64,000 nt of DNA from Roseiarcus sp963780825 (GCA_963780825.1 CAWADL010000006.1:142078-206077); one strand, 5' to 3'; shown: positions 18,707 to 30,201, numbered from the stretch's first letter. Translations and numbers: made by a program. The notes: generated by a model from the letters alone, not told the origin.

Positions 18707-19918
18707 TCACGTTACGACATAATAGGTCAGCAGCCCCTTCGCCCGCTTTTCCGGAGAGGCGGAGGCGAGCGGCCATTTGCCGGGCATGTCGGCGACGAAG
18801 GCGGCGTGAAGCGTCTTGCCAGCCCCTACCAGCAACGCATCGCGCCAGTAGGGATCCCAGCCGTCGTCGAGCGAGTGCAATTGCCGGGCGACGTGGCCCT
18901 CAAGGCGCATAGTCTGATAATCCAGCGTTTTATTGACGATCGTTAGCGTAACAGGCGAGCCGCGTGCGACCTTGAAGAGTGGTTTTGCCGGCCAATCCTG
19001 CGCGTGCGCGCCGTTGATAGCATAGCCCTCAGCGGCGCCCCCCGTCAGCGTCAGCGCGACCTGCGTGGCGCGCTCCAGCGCGATATCCCTCGGCAGCCGT
19101 GGGTTAAGCGGCAGTGCGGCGATGGGCGGTCTTGCCGGCGCGGGATCGCCCTTTGTCTCAATTTGCAACGCGGGGCCGCCGCCGATCGCGGTCAAAATCA
19201 CACGCTCGCCGGCTTTGGGCAGATCGAGCATCAGCTCGAAGCGGGAGCTGGGCGCCATCGGGAAGCTGCCTTCGCGTGGCGCAAAGATTTCGCTCGGGGC
19301 GCCGTCGACGGCGATCACATGCGCTGTCGCGCCTGAGACGGAAAGCGGCAGCACCTGATCGGGAGTGGCGTTGGCGAGCCGCACGCGCACCCGACCGCCC
19401 GGCGGCGCGGTGAGCGTGAGCGGCGCGTTCCCCGCATTCGCGCGCAAATCCGCGCCGAGCAGGGAAAACACGATGACCGCGTCGAGGTCGACGGGTGGCG
19501 GAGAGAGTTCGTCGACGATGAGTGGGCCGAATAGGCCGGCGGCGAGCTGCTCGGGTCCATAGGAAACGTAGAGGCTGAAGCCGGGATCGAGCGGCGTGAT
19601 GACGATGTCTTGCTGGCCGCCCGCTGGGATGGCGGCGCCTGTCAGACCGGAAAAGCCGCTCACGGAATTGGCCACACGGCAACCAGGAAAGGCAAGCGAT
19701 GTAGGAGCTTTCAGCGCGTTGTTAACGCGTAGCTTCAGCGGCTTGCCGGCCTGTCCACGCAGCGTTGGTCCAGGCGAGGCGCCGTTGTAGCCGAGCCGCG
19801 CGGCAACATCCGGAATCGCGGCGGCCACGAGTTCGACGACCGTGTCCGCCGCCGCGAGCCTCGGAGCATACAGCGTCGCCGCTAGCCCGCCGCCGAGCCA
19901 TGCGCGCCGCGTCAGCAC
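18707..19918 (-). CDS. Multicopper-oxidase-fold protein lacking the copper ligands
   Basis: A protein of about 403 residues exported by the Tat route (LTRRAWLGGG at the N-terminus, cleavage near AAA). It has three cupredoxin-like segments in multicopper-oxidase order. Each ligand motif is recognisable but emptied: HWHG is AFPG (LAFPGCRVANS), the H-S-H of WYHSH is VSY (YVSYGPEQ), HPMHLHGH is YQTMRLEGH, and the terminal HCHxxxH is LASASPEKR (PGKWPLASASPEK). Such a protein could not carry the type 1 or trinuclear copper sites; E. coli FtsP (SufI) is a known ligand-less relative. GTG 19918 gives the Tat start with AGGGG before it; TTG 19942 is an alternative. It lies upstream of the SDR gene. Confidence 0.75.
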   Translation of the reverse strand: MLTRRAWLGGGLAATLYAPRLAAADTVVELVAAAIPDVAARLGYNGASPGPTLRGQAGKPLKLRVNNALKAPTSLAFPGCRVANSVSGFSGLTGAAIPAGGQQDIVITPLDPGFSLYVSYGPEQLAAGLFGPLIVDELSPPPVDLDAVIVFSLLGADLRANAGNAPLTLTAPPGGRVRVRLANATPDQVLPLSVSGATAHVIAVDGAPSEIFAPREGSFPMAPSSRFELMLDLPKAGERVILTAIGGGPALQIETKGDPAPARPPIAALPLNPRLPRDIALERATQVALTLTGGAAEGYAINGAHAQDWPAKPLFKVARGSPVTLTIVNKTLDYQTMRLEGHVARQLHSLDDGWDPYWRDALLVGAGKTLHAAFVADMPGKWPLASASPEKRAKGLLTYYVVT

Positions 19919-20008
19919 GACCCCTGTCCCATTTTGGCGCAATTTTGACGGCGCAGCGTTTGCGTCGCTCTGCGTCTCGGCGTGCCGGGACAGTGTGGAG
20001 CGTATCGT

Positions 20009-20167
20009 ATGCGCACGTGGATTATACTCGGCGGGTTGACGGTGATCGGCGGCGCGTTCGGCATGGCGGTGGTCGACGCGTTCTTAAGCCACAACATGGC
20101 GCGCGCAACCGTGTTGACGGTCGGGGGTCTGGTCAGCATTCCCATCGCCGCCGCGATCAAGGTTTGA
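20009..20167 (+). CDS. Small hypothetical membrane protein
   Basis: A 52-residue peptide with two hydrophobic stretches (WIILGGLTVIGGAFGMAVV and VLTVGGLVSIPIAAAI) joined by FLSHNMARAT, consistent with a two-helix membrane hairpin. ATG 20009 follows GTGGAG by about 9 bases; GTG 19982 would add nine residues. I recognise no family. It lies between the divergent multicopper-oxidase-like gene and tRNA-Leu. It could be spurious, but the clean hydrophobic pattern and length argue for a real small gene. Confidence 0.45.
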   Translation: MRTWIILGGLTVIGGAFGMAVVDAFLSHNMARATVLTVGGLVSIPIAAAIKV

Positions 20168-20326
20168 CGCGGAATTGCGCGGGGGAGATGAGCCAAATCA
20201 ATACGCTCGGCGCCCTCGTGAAGCCGGTATGACGCAACGCCTTTTTTGCTGGCGCGGGCTAAGCAAGCTGTCTATAGAGCGCCGCCTATGGGGTTTGAGC
20301 CGCGCCGGGCGACCGGCGCGTTTTCA

Positions 20327-20409
20327 GCGGGCGTGGCGGAACTGGTAGACGCGCTGGATTTAGGTTCCAGTGAGCAATCGTGTGGGTTCGACTCCCTCCG
20401 CCCGCACCA
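20327..20409 (+). tRNA. tRNA-Leu (anticodon TAG)
   Basis: Acceptor GCGGGCG pairs with CGCCCGC; CCA is encoded. Anticodon stem CTGGA/TCCAG encloses loop TTTAGGT, giving TAG (codon CTA and family). A short variable arm and the GGGTTCGACTCCC T-arm complete the fold. It lies immediately upstream of tig. Confidence 0.95.
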
Positions 20410-20494
20410 ACTTCGGCCGCGCCGCTCGCCCTGAGCGCGCGCTTTTTATTTCTAGGCTTCGCCGCAGGGCGCGGCCGCGAGCGACGGTGTGAAA

Positions 20495-21944
20495 ATGCAG
20501 GTGACGGAGACGCTGAGCGACGGGCTCAAGCGGGCCTATAACGTAGTTATCCCGGCGAGCGATCTCGCCGCGAAACTCGACAGCGAACTCGCCGACCTCA
20601 AGAACAAGGTCCGCATCAACGGGTTCCGCCCCGGCAAGGTGCCGGTCGCGCATCTCAGGCGCGTCTATGGCCGCTCGGTGATGGCCGACCTGGTGCAAAA
20701 AGAGATCGACGGCGCCAACAAGCAGATCGTCGATTCCGGCAATTTGCGCCTCGCGATGCAGCCGAGGATCGAGCTGCCGACCGAGCAGAAGGACATCGAG
20801 GCGGCGCTCGAGGCGCGCGGCGATCTCGCCTTCAAGGTCGAGCTCGAAGTGCTGCCGCAGTTCGAACTCGGCGGCTTCGACGATCTCTCGCTTGAGCGCT
20901 TGACGGCCGACGTTGACGACGAGGACGTCGAGAAGTTCGTAGAGCGCATGTCGAACATGCGCCGCACCTATCGTTGCGCGTGAGGAGGGCGAGGGCGCCG
21001 AAGAGGGCGATCGGCTGACCGTCGATTTCGTCGGCAAAATCAACGGCGAGGCGTTCGAAGGCGGGACAAGCCAGGACATCGAGATCGTCCTCGGCTCAGA
21101 AGAACTTCATTCCCGGCTTCGAGGAGGCGCTGGTCGGCGCCAAGGCGGGTGAGCAGCGGCTCGTCAAAGCGCGCTTCCCCGACAATTACGGCAACAGCCG
21201 CGCTGGCCGGGAAAGACGCCGAGCTGGATACGACCGTCAAGAAGGTCGAGAAGCCCGAACCCTTCACGGTCGACGACGAGTTCGCCAAGAGCTTCGGCTA
21301 CGAATCGCTCGATGCGATGCGCACGAATATCCGCGAGCGCATTGAGGGGGATTACCAGCGGGCCTCGCGCGAGAAACTCAAGCGCAAGCTGCTCGACGCT
21401 CTCGCCAAGCGCTACAGCTTCGAGGTGCCGCAAGGCCTGGTCGATCAGGAGTTCGGCCAGATCTGGGCGCAGGTCGAGCGCGAGCAGAAGGCGGGCGGCG
21501 AGAGCTTCGCCGACGAGAACACCACCGAAGAGGCGGCGCGCGCCGAGTATCGCAAAATCGCCGCAGCGCCGCGTGCGGCTCGGCCTGGTGCTGGCCGAGG
21601 TCGGCCGTCTGGCCAATGTGCAGATCACCGACGAGGAGATGACCCGGGCGCTGATCGAGCGCGCCCGCGCCTTCCCGGGGCAGGAGAAAGAGGTCTGGGA
21701 CTATTACCGCAACAATCAGAACGCGCTCGCCGAACTGCGCGCGCCGATCTACGAGGAGAAGGCGGTCGACCATATCCTCGGACTCGCCAAGATCGAGGAG
21801 CGCAAGGTCAGCTCCGAGGAGCTGTTGAAGCCGGACGAGGACGACGCGCCGAAGGCCGCCGCGAGCGAGCTGCAGCTGCCGCCGCCGGAAGCCGCGCCTG
21901 ATGGCGAGGCGGTGGCGGAATCCCAGCCGGCGGCGGAAGCCTGA
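20495..21944 (+). CDS. tig: Trigger factor (four +1 frameshifts)
   Basis: Ribosome-bound peptidyl-prolyl isomerase/chaperone. The N-terminal ribosome-binding domain (MQVTETLSDGLKR, then GFRPGKVPVAHLRRVYG, the TF signature), the FKBP-like domain (EEGDRLTVDFVGKINGEAFEG) and the C-terminal helical arms (FAKSFGYESLDAMR) all follow in order but in different frames. Extra bases lie near 20974 (T), 21098 (A), 21198-21199 (C) and 21564 (C). Removing them leaves 1446 bases, 481 residues, the normal length. An essential-type gene with four identical-class lesions points to sequence error rather than decay. ATG 20495 gives the family N-terminus; GTG 20489 is also in frame. The gene precedes clpP and clpX as in most alphaproteobacteria. 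Confidence 0.92.
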
Positions 21945-22045
21945 GCCCGGCGATTTCACGAGGCGACGGGCGCCCCTTTCCGACAGGCGGCGAGGCGCCT
22001 ATGTTCGGCCTCGCATCGCTTCAGCGATTCTCACCGAGAAAGACT

Positions 22046-22686
22046 ATGCGCGACCCCGTCGACTATTATACCAACAACCTCGTGCCGATGGTGATCGAGC
22101 AGTCGGCCCGCGGCGAACGCTCCTTCGACATCTTCTCGCGTCTGCTGCGCGAGCGAATCATCTTCATGATCGGCCCGGTCGAGGACGTCTCGGCCTCGCT
22201 GGTCGTCGCGCAGCTGCTTTTCCTGGAGGCGGACAATCCGAAGAAAGAGATCGCGATGTACATCAACTCGCCGGGCGGCGTCGTCACGGCGGGCCTGTCG
22301 ATCTACGACACCATGCAGTTCGTCCGGCCCAAGGTGACGACGATGTGCATCGGTCAGGCGGCCTCGATGGGCTCGCTGCTGCTCTGCGCCGGCGAGGCCG
22401 GGCATCGCTACAGCCTGCCGAACTCGCGCGTCATGCTGCACCAGCCCTCCGGCGGCTTCCAGGGCCAGGCGTCCGACATCGAGCGCCACGCCGAGGACAT
22501 CGTCAAGATGAAGCGCCGGCTCAACGAGATTTACGTCAAGCACACCGGCCAGACCTACGAGAAGATCGAGCGCACGCTCGACCGCGACCATTTCATGTCG
22601 GCCGAAGAGGCCAAGGCGTTCGGCATCGTCGACGAGGTGATGGCGAAGCGCGAAGGCGAGATCCGGAGCCGCCGAAGCCGCTGTGA
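22046..22686 (+). CDS. clpP: ATP-dependent Clp protease proteolytic subunit (C-terminus uncertain)
   Basis: Serine peptidase forming the 14-subunit ClpP barrel that degrades unfolded substrates delivered by ClpX or ClpA. The catalytic triad is present: Ser in IGQAASMGSLLL, His in MLHQPSGG and Asp in ERTLDRDHFMS. ATG 22046 gives the usual start (MRDPVDYYTNNLVPMVIEQ). The frame as written runs on to 22741 with an unusual Arg-rich tail; a probable one-base loss near 22665 (ATCCGGAGCC) would instead end it at 22686 with the short tail EPPKPL, about 213 residues. I favour the shorter form. It lies 100 bases after tig and 230 bases before clpX. Confidence 0.92.
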
Positions 22687-22917
22687 CCGGGGCGCGGACA
22701 GGCCTGCCGGGGCGGACTTGATTTTGCATGCCGTTTGGTGATTGGCTAGAGTTCTTAACCACTGGCGCCGGTCGGCGGCGAGAACAGGCTTGAAAATTGG
22801 GGACGGGAGGGTGCGGGGGAGCGAGGCTACCCTTTCTTAGGGCGTGACATCTAGGTTCGACAGTCGATTTGCCGCCCGAATCGCGAGTCGACTGATCGGC
22901 CGGAAGGAGAAATGAAA

Positions 22918-24174
22918 ATGGCCAAGGCCGAAGGCGACGCCAAGAATACCCTCTATTGCTCGTTCTGCGGCAAGAGCCAGCACGAAGTGCGCAAGCTGAT
23001 CGCCGGCCCGACCGTGTTCATCTGCGACGAATGCGTCGAACTCTGCATGGACATCATCCGCGAGGAGAGCAAGACGGCGCTCGTCAAGTCGCAAGGACGG
23101 CATTCCGACGCCGCGCGAAATCTGCAAGGTTCTCGACGATTACGTGATCGGCCAGGCGCAGGCGAAGCGCGTGCTGTCGGTCGCGGTGCACAACCACTAC
23201 AAGCGGCTGAACCACGCCACGAAGCACAGCGACGTCGAGCTGGCGAAGTCCAACATCCTGCTGATCGGCCCGACCGGCTCCGGCAAGACGCTGCTCGCGC
23301 AGACGCTCGCCCGCATCCTCGACGTGCCGTTCACGATGGCCGACGCGACGACGCTGACCGAAGCCGGCTATGTCGGCGAGGACGTCGAGAACATCATCCT
23401 GAAGCTGCTGCAGGCCTCCGACTACAATGTCGAGCGGGCGCAGCGCGGCATCGTCTACATCGACGAGATCGACAAGATCAGCCGCAAGTCCGACAATCCC
23501 TCGATCACCCGCGACGTCTCGGGCGAGGGCGTGCAGCAGGCGCTGCTGAAGATCATGGAAGGCACGGTCGCCAGCGTTCCGCCGCAGGGCGGCCGCAAGC
23601 ATCCGCAGCAGGAATTCCTGCAGGTCGACACGACCAACATCCTGTTCATCTGCGGCGGCGCCTTCTCGGGCCTGGAGCGCATCATTTCCGCGCGCGGCAA
23701 GGGCACGTCGATCGGCTTCGCGCGCCAAGGTGCAGGCGCCCGACGATCGCCGCACCGGCGAGGTGTTCCGCATGGTCGAGCCCGAGGATCTGCTGAAGTT
23801 CGGCCTGATCCCCGAGTTCGTCGGCCGTCTGCCGGTCATCGCGACGCTTGGAGGACCTCGACGAGGAGGCGCTGAAGAAGATCCTCACCGAGCCGAAGAA
23901 CGCGCTGGTCAAGCAGTATCAGCGGCTGTTCGAGATGGAGAACACCGACCTCTCGTTCCAGGACGAGGCGCTCAACGTCATCGCCAAGAAGGCGATCGAG
24001 CGCCGCACCGGCGCGCGCGGCCTGCGCTCGATCATGGAGGGCATCCTGCTCGACACGATGTTCGACCTGCCCGGCCTCGACGGCGTCGAGCAGGTGGTGA
24101 TCGGGCCGGAGGTGATCGACGGCAAGGCGCGGCCGCTCTACATCTACACGGAGCGGGCGGAAAAGGCGGGCTAA
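22918..24174 (+). CDS. clpX: ClpX ATPase, unfoldase of ClpXP (three +1 frameshifts)
   Basis: AAA+ unfoldase that recognises tagged proteins and feeds ClpP. The zinc-binding domain is at the N-terminus (LYCSFCGKS, FICDECVELC), then Walker A GPTGSGKTLLAQ, Walker B IVYIDEIDKISR, pore loop and the C-terminal RTGARGLRSIMEG sensor-2 region. Frames change at 23093-23094 (extra A), 23723 (extra C) and 23848-23849 (extra T); correcting them yields 417 residues. ATG 22918 is chosen because AAGGAG then lies 8 bases upstream; ATG 22912 would leave only 2. The 230-base gap after clpP leaves room for its own promoter. Intact function is assumed. Confidence 0.93.
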
Positions 24175-24361
24175 AGCTTGGATTTCCCGCGGGCGTGGTC
24201 TGCATACTTCCCGCCGCCCGGCGCTTGGCGGCGTTCGCGTTATGCGTATTCCGAAATGAGCAGTAATTGCTGTCTGAAGTTTGAATTAATTCACTCTTCT
24301 TGTTTTTTTTATCTATGTTTCCTATGGTTGTCGGGTATGGAATCGTGGTAGAGGAGTAGCG

Positions 24362-25312
24362 ATGCGCGACAATAGCTTCGATCGAGCGGAAGAACGAAAT
24401 TCGGTTTACCCCCCGAAGTGGCGTTATCTGATTGCCGGGTACGAGGCAGTCAAGGAAAAGCGGTCTGAGAAATTTCGCAGAGTTGGCGAATTTTATCGAC
24501 ACCACGGCACTTGCTCGCAGACATTCCGCAAGTATTACAACCGCTATCTGGCGGATGGCGCGGATGTATCGCTTCTGCCGCAAAAGCGAGGGCCGCACTG
24601 GAAGACCCGCCGCACGCCGGCCGCGATGGAGGCGCTGATTGTCGAAGAGCGCAAAGCTGGGCAGAATCGCTTCGCCATCTGTGCGGCGCTACGCGAGAAA
24701 GAACACACGCCGCCTTCGCCCAGCGCCGTCTATCAGGTGCTCAGACGTCACGGTCTCAATCCTCCAGCCCATCATGATTGAAGAAAAGCATCGTATTATC
24801 AAAGAGAAAGTCGGCGGATTGGGCCACGTCGACTTGCCCCAGCTGCCGCCGGACATCTTCCTCGCTCCGCAAAAAGAGGCGGTCTACGTGGTGTCGGTGA
24901 TCATTGGTGTTCGCGCCTGGCTGGGCTAGACGGTCGTCGGCAAGAAGGCGTTGCCCGTCACCTTCAAGGTTCTGAAGATCATCTCCACCCTGGAGCGGCG
25001 CTACAACGTGGCGTTTACAGAAATGCTGTCGGACAACGGCGCCGAGTTCGCCGCCCGCAAGAACCCGGAAAACCATCCCTTCGAGTTCATGCTGACCGAA
25101 CTGAAGATCAAGCGCCAGCTACAAGGCCATACCGACCTCCGACCAACGGCAAGGCCGAACGCACCGGCGCACCATCGACGACGACCAGGTCGACGGCGCC
25201 ACCATCGACGATCTCGCGCACGCCAAAAACGACGGCATGAAGACATGATCTACTACGAGAGCATAGGCCTCATCAAGCCATCAACGGCATGAAACCGAAA
25301 GCCTTCGCTCGA
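24362..25312 (+). pseudogene. Decayed integrase-core (DDE) transposase, IS481/ISNCY-like
   Basis: A remnant of an insertion sequence. The first part (24362-24781) is a helix-turn-helix segment (TCSQTFRKYYNRYLADGADVS) and ends IVEERKAGQNRF...YQVLRRHGL. After a frame change come GHVDLPQLPPDIFLAPQKEA, a stop at 24928, MLSDNGAEFAARKNPENHPFE with the second catalytic Asp, a further frame change before TNGKAER (the catalytic Glu), and the terminal MIYY...NGMKPKAFA. Stops and several shifts mean no full protein is made even allowing for the sequence errors common in this window. An AT-rich flank (24250-24360) precedes it. I could not define terminal inverted repeats. It separates clpX from lon. Confidence 0.8.
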
Positions 25313-25362
25313 CAAGGTCGACGATATGAAGCCGACCCGCGCCCGACGACGACAGAGGTGAC

Positions 25363-25468
25363 ACAATTGCGAGCGAAGCGAAGCAATCCAGCTTGATCGA
25401 AGATTTGCAGGATGGGACGCTGCGGCGGCGCCGTGGATTGCCGCGTCGCTTCGCTCCTCGCAATGACG
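25363..25468. repeat. Dispersed inverted repeat, ATTGCGAGCGAAGCG family (copy 1)
   Basis: Left end ATTGCGAGCGAAGCGAAGCA and right end GCGTCGCTTCGCTCCTCGCAA are imperfect inverted repeats about 100 bp apart. No coding capacity. The same ends occur at 33883 and 49466. Widespread miniature elements of this type are known in alphaproteobacterial genomes. Confidence 0.85.
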
Positions 25469-25817
25469 ATTTTAGCACTAATAAAGAGCGCGCGACGCGC
25501 GCGGTCGCAGGAGCCCGGTCGCCAACAGGCGGCCGGATTTTCTAGCGCCCCGCGTTTTTGCGCATCGCCCATGCCTGCCCCGCAGCTTGAATTGCGAGCT
25601 CCGAGCGTCCATCTTGGTCCCGGCCGTTTTCCAAGCGAGGCGACAAATTCGCCGAAGGCGGCTAAGCTTTGCGGCAAGGCGGGTAGTCTACACTAGCGAT
25701 TCGCCACGCAGAGGCGCTGCGCGATGCTCTCCAAGAGGTCGCGCGACGTCGGCAGTGCAGAGCTTGGAGCCCGGGACGGTGAAACCGACGCCCGGGTGAC
25801 AACAAACAGGACCTTCC
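25469..25817. other. Upstream region of lon
   Basis: About 350 bases between the repeat and lon. It contains a GC-rich self-complementary patch (GCGCGCGACGCGCGC near 25490-25505) and presumably the lon promoter. I see no convincing heat-shock sigma-32 box and no gene. Confidence 0.4.
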
Positions 25818-28238
<2,421 letters not shown>

Positions 28239-28246
28239 TAGAGGCT

Positions 28247-28266
28247 GATGTCGCCGCGGCGACATC
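28247..28266. other. Perfect 20-base palindrome after lon
   Basis: GATGTCGCCGCGGCGACATC begins 9 bases after the lon stop and precedes the first terminator. As RNA it would form a short hairpin with little loop; as DNA it could be a protein-binding site. Confidence 0.6.
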
Positions 28267-28270
28267 CGAG

Positions 28271-28295
28271 CGGCGGCCTCCGGGCCGCCGTTTTT
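28271..28295 (+). terminator. Rho-independent terminator of lon
   Basis: CGGCGGCC-TCCG-GGCCGCCG followed by TTTTT, about 30 bases after the lon stop. The stem is G/C throughout. Confidence 0.88.
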
Positions 28296-28349
28296 CGTTT
28301 GGAGCGGGGCACCCTCGACGGCGTGGACGCCGCCGCTCCACGTGCTGAT

Positions 28350-28387
28350 GGGCCGCGTTTTCCCTGGGAAACGTGGCCCTTTTTTTG
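28350..28387 (+). terminator. Second terminator hairpin downstream of lon
   Basis: GGGCCGCGTTTTCCC-T-GGGAAACGTGGCCC followed by seven T. Two single-base bulges interrupt the long stem. A shortened echo of its right arm (GGGAAAACGTGGCTTTTT) follows at about 28407-28425. A half hairpin of the copy D type (CGGCG-TGGA-CGCCG) lies at 28316-28340 between the two terminators. Confidence 0.8.
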
Positions 28388-28595
28388 ATCCAAACAAGAA
28401 ATCTGCGGGAAAACGTGGCTTTTTAGACCTGTACGCCGCTGCAAGCCTTGCATTTACGGGGGAATTTGGCGAGCAATCAAGCACGTGGGCGACGATTCGC
28501 TCGCGTTCGCCGTCTCGAAGGAGTGGCGCGCGGGTCAGAGCGGCGGCGCCGACGCGCCAAACAGGTTTTCAAAACACGTTTCAAGGAGTGGGCGG

Positions 28596-28899
28596 ATGAA
28601 CAAACTTGAACTCGTCGAGCACGTAGCGACGGAAGCCGAGCTTACCAAGGTCAGCGCGGCGGCGGCGTTGGAGGCGGTGCTGGACGGCATTTCGCAAGTC
28701 GTTGAAGAAGGGCGATGAAGTCCGCCTCGTCGGCTTCGGCACATTCTCGGTGCGCGAGCGCGCCGCCGGCAAGGGCCGCAATCCCGCCACCGGCAAGGAG
28801 ATCAAGATCGCCGCTTCCAAGAACGCCCGCTTCAAGGCCGGCGCCGCTTTGAAATCGAGCCTGAACACCGCCAAGAAGCCGGCGAAGAAATCCTCTTGA
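28596..28899 (+). CDS. hupB: DNA-binding protein HU (one +1 frameshift)
   Basis: Histone-like nucleoid protein that bends and compacts DNA as a dimer. The N-terminal helices (MNKLELVEHVATEAELTK) and the beta-arm signature VRLVGFGTFSVRERAAGKG RNPATGKEI are in different frames. One extra A at 28696-28697 (TCGCAAGTCG for TCGCAGTCG) explains this; the corrected protein has 100 residues with a Lys-rich tail (AKKPAKKSS). ATG 28596 has AAGGAG 8 bases upstream. It follows lon, as in many proteobacteria, but terminators between them imply an independent promoter. Confidence 0.93.
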
Positions 28900-28964
28900 G
28901 GGAAAGCCTGCGACCGTCGAGCTCCCACGCGGCGGCCCGCAGGCCGTAGGGCCGATGCCTTCGT

Positions 28965-29117
28965 CGTCATGCCCGGGCTTGTCCCGGGTATCCACGCCGC
29001 GAGGCGGCACATCGATGTCAGAACGCCGACGCGTTTGTCCGGGGCCGCCGGCGCCTCAATAAGAAACGGAATTGTACCCGCCGGCGTGGATGGCCGGGAC
29101 AAAGCCCGGCCATGACG
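28965..29117. repeat. Dispersed inverted repeat, CGTCATGCCCGGGCTTGTCCC family
   Basis: Left end CGTCATGCCCGGGCTTGTCC and right end GGACAAAGCCCGGCCATGACG are imperfect inverted repeats about 150 bp apart, with ATCCACGCCG and CGGCGTGGAT just inside them. Non-coding. This end sequence is common in Rhizobiales intergenic elements. It lies between hupB and the terminator at 29153. Confidence 0.85.
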
Positions 29118-29152
29118 CTGGTTTTGACGCCGAACCAAATAAACGTTGATCC

Positions 29153-29181
29153 AGCCGAGTTCCCCGCGGGCTCGGCTTTTT
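29153..29181 (+). terminator. Probable rho-independent terminator of hupB
   Basis: AGCCGAG and CTCGGCT form a seven-pair stem around TTCCCCGCGGG, followed by TTTTT. It is 250 bases after the hupB stop, pushed away by the repeat at 28965, and about 60 bases before tRNA-Val. Confidence 0.75.
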
Positions 29182-29244
29182 GTTGGCCGATCGCCGCGCG
29201 AACGTGTAGACTTGTTTGAGGTCGCCGGAATAGGCCGGCGCGCC

Positions 29245-29320
29245 GGGCGGTTAGCTCAGCTGGCAGAGCATCTCGTTTACACCGAGAGGGTCGGCGGTTC
29301 GAACCCGTCACCGCCCACCA
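29245..29320 (+). tRNA. tRNA-Val (anticodon TAC)
   Basis: Acceptor GGGCGGT pairs with ACCGCCC; CCA is encoded. Anticodon stem TCTCG/CGAGA encloses TTTACAC, giving TAC. GGTTCGAACC T-arm present. The next protein gene starts 22 bases downstream. Confidence 0.96.
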
Positions 29321-29342
29321 TTTTTGAGTGTCGGTCGCCCGC

Positions 29343-30047
29343 ATGAACATGTTCAGGTCGAGGGTTAGACGCTACGGCCGCCTGGCCGCGATTTGCGCTT
29401 CGCTGGCGCTGGCCGGCGCGTTGGCGCCAGGCGCCGCGCAGGCGGGTTCGGAGCCGATGCGGTTTCGCGTCGAACCGCTGAAAGGCGCGGACTGCGGCTA
29501 TCGCTGTCCGAATGTCGTCGTGGCCGATGGGGTGATCGAACCGGACACGCCAGAGGCGTTCATCGATTTCGCCAAACAGGCGGCGCAAGGCTCCAATCTC
29601 AAAAGCGTGCTGCTGATCAATTCCCCCGGCGGCAATGTCGTCGCCTCCATGGAGTTCGGCGCCAAGCTTCGCGAACTCGGCATGTCGGCGATCGTGGCCG
29701 GCTATGGCTACGACGGCATGCGGGCGGGGCCGACGGCGGGCGAATGCGTCTCCGCCTGCGTCTATGCGCTGATGGGCGCTGTAAAGCGCGTCGCGCCCGA
29801 ACAGAGCCGAGTCGCACTGCATCGCATGTCGGTCTCGCAAAGCGATGCGCCGACGCGCGGCCATGTGGGCGCCACTACGCGTAGATATGCCGACCAGCGG
29901 CTGGTCGATATCGTTGCGCGCTACGCGCAGCAGATGGGCGTCAGCCCCGAGGTCGTCAGACAAGCGGAATCGCTCGACGCCGACCATATCCGGATGCTGA
30001 GTTCGGGCGAAATGCGACGGTGGCGGCTGGCGAGCCCTAAGCTGTGA
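29343..30047 (+). CDS. Periplasmic ClpP/crotonase-fold protein (COG3904-like)
   Basis: A 234-residue protein with a signal peptide (ICASLALAGALAPGAAQA) and a ClpP-like fold. SVLLINSPGGNVVASMEFG matches the ClpP SPGG region, and GECVSACVYALMGAVKR places a Ser where the nucleophile of ClpP-like enzymes sits; RVALHRMS supplies the possible His. Two Cys (GADCGYRCPN) near the N-terminus of the mature part and two around the active Ser may form disulfides, in keeping with a periplasmic location. The function is unknown. ATG 29343 lies only 22 bases after tRNA-Val, so it may be transcribed from the tRNA promoter. tRNA-Asp follows 48 bases later. Confidence 0.75.
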   Translation: MNMFRSRVRRYGRLAAICASLALAGALAPGAAQAGSEPMRFRVEPLKGADCGYRCPNVVVADGVIEPDTPEAFIDFAKQAAQGSNLKSVLLINSPGGNVVASMEFGAKLRELGMSAIVAGYGYDGMRAGPTAGECVSACVYALMGAVKRVAPEQSRVALHRMSVSQSDAPTRGHVGATTRRYADQRLVDIVARYAQQMGVSPEVVRQAESLDADHIRMLSSGEMRRWRLASPKL

Positions 30048-30095
30048 GCCGCCTTGACTTGAAACAAGGGACGCCTTAATCGGCGCGAGCCTTAC

Positions 30096-30172
<77 letters not shown>

Positions 30173-30201
30173 TCCCCAGGTTGTCAGTTAAGCAGAGCGG
30201 T

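Noticed and set aside
20495..21944. True pseudogenes for tig, clpX, hupB and nuo subunits
   Set aside because: All conserved motifs persist on both sides of each break, corrected lengths are exact, and simultaneous loss of these functions is implausible.
25243..25292. MIYYESIGLIKP, resembling the N-terminus of MerR regulators
   Set aside because: Alignment with the end of IS481/ISNCY-like transposases (MIYY...HQAINGMKPKAFA) explains it as a frame-shifted transposase tail.
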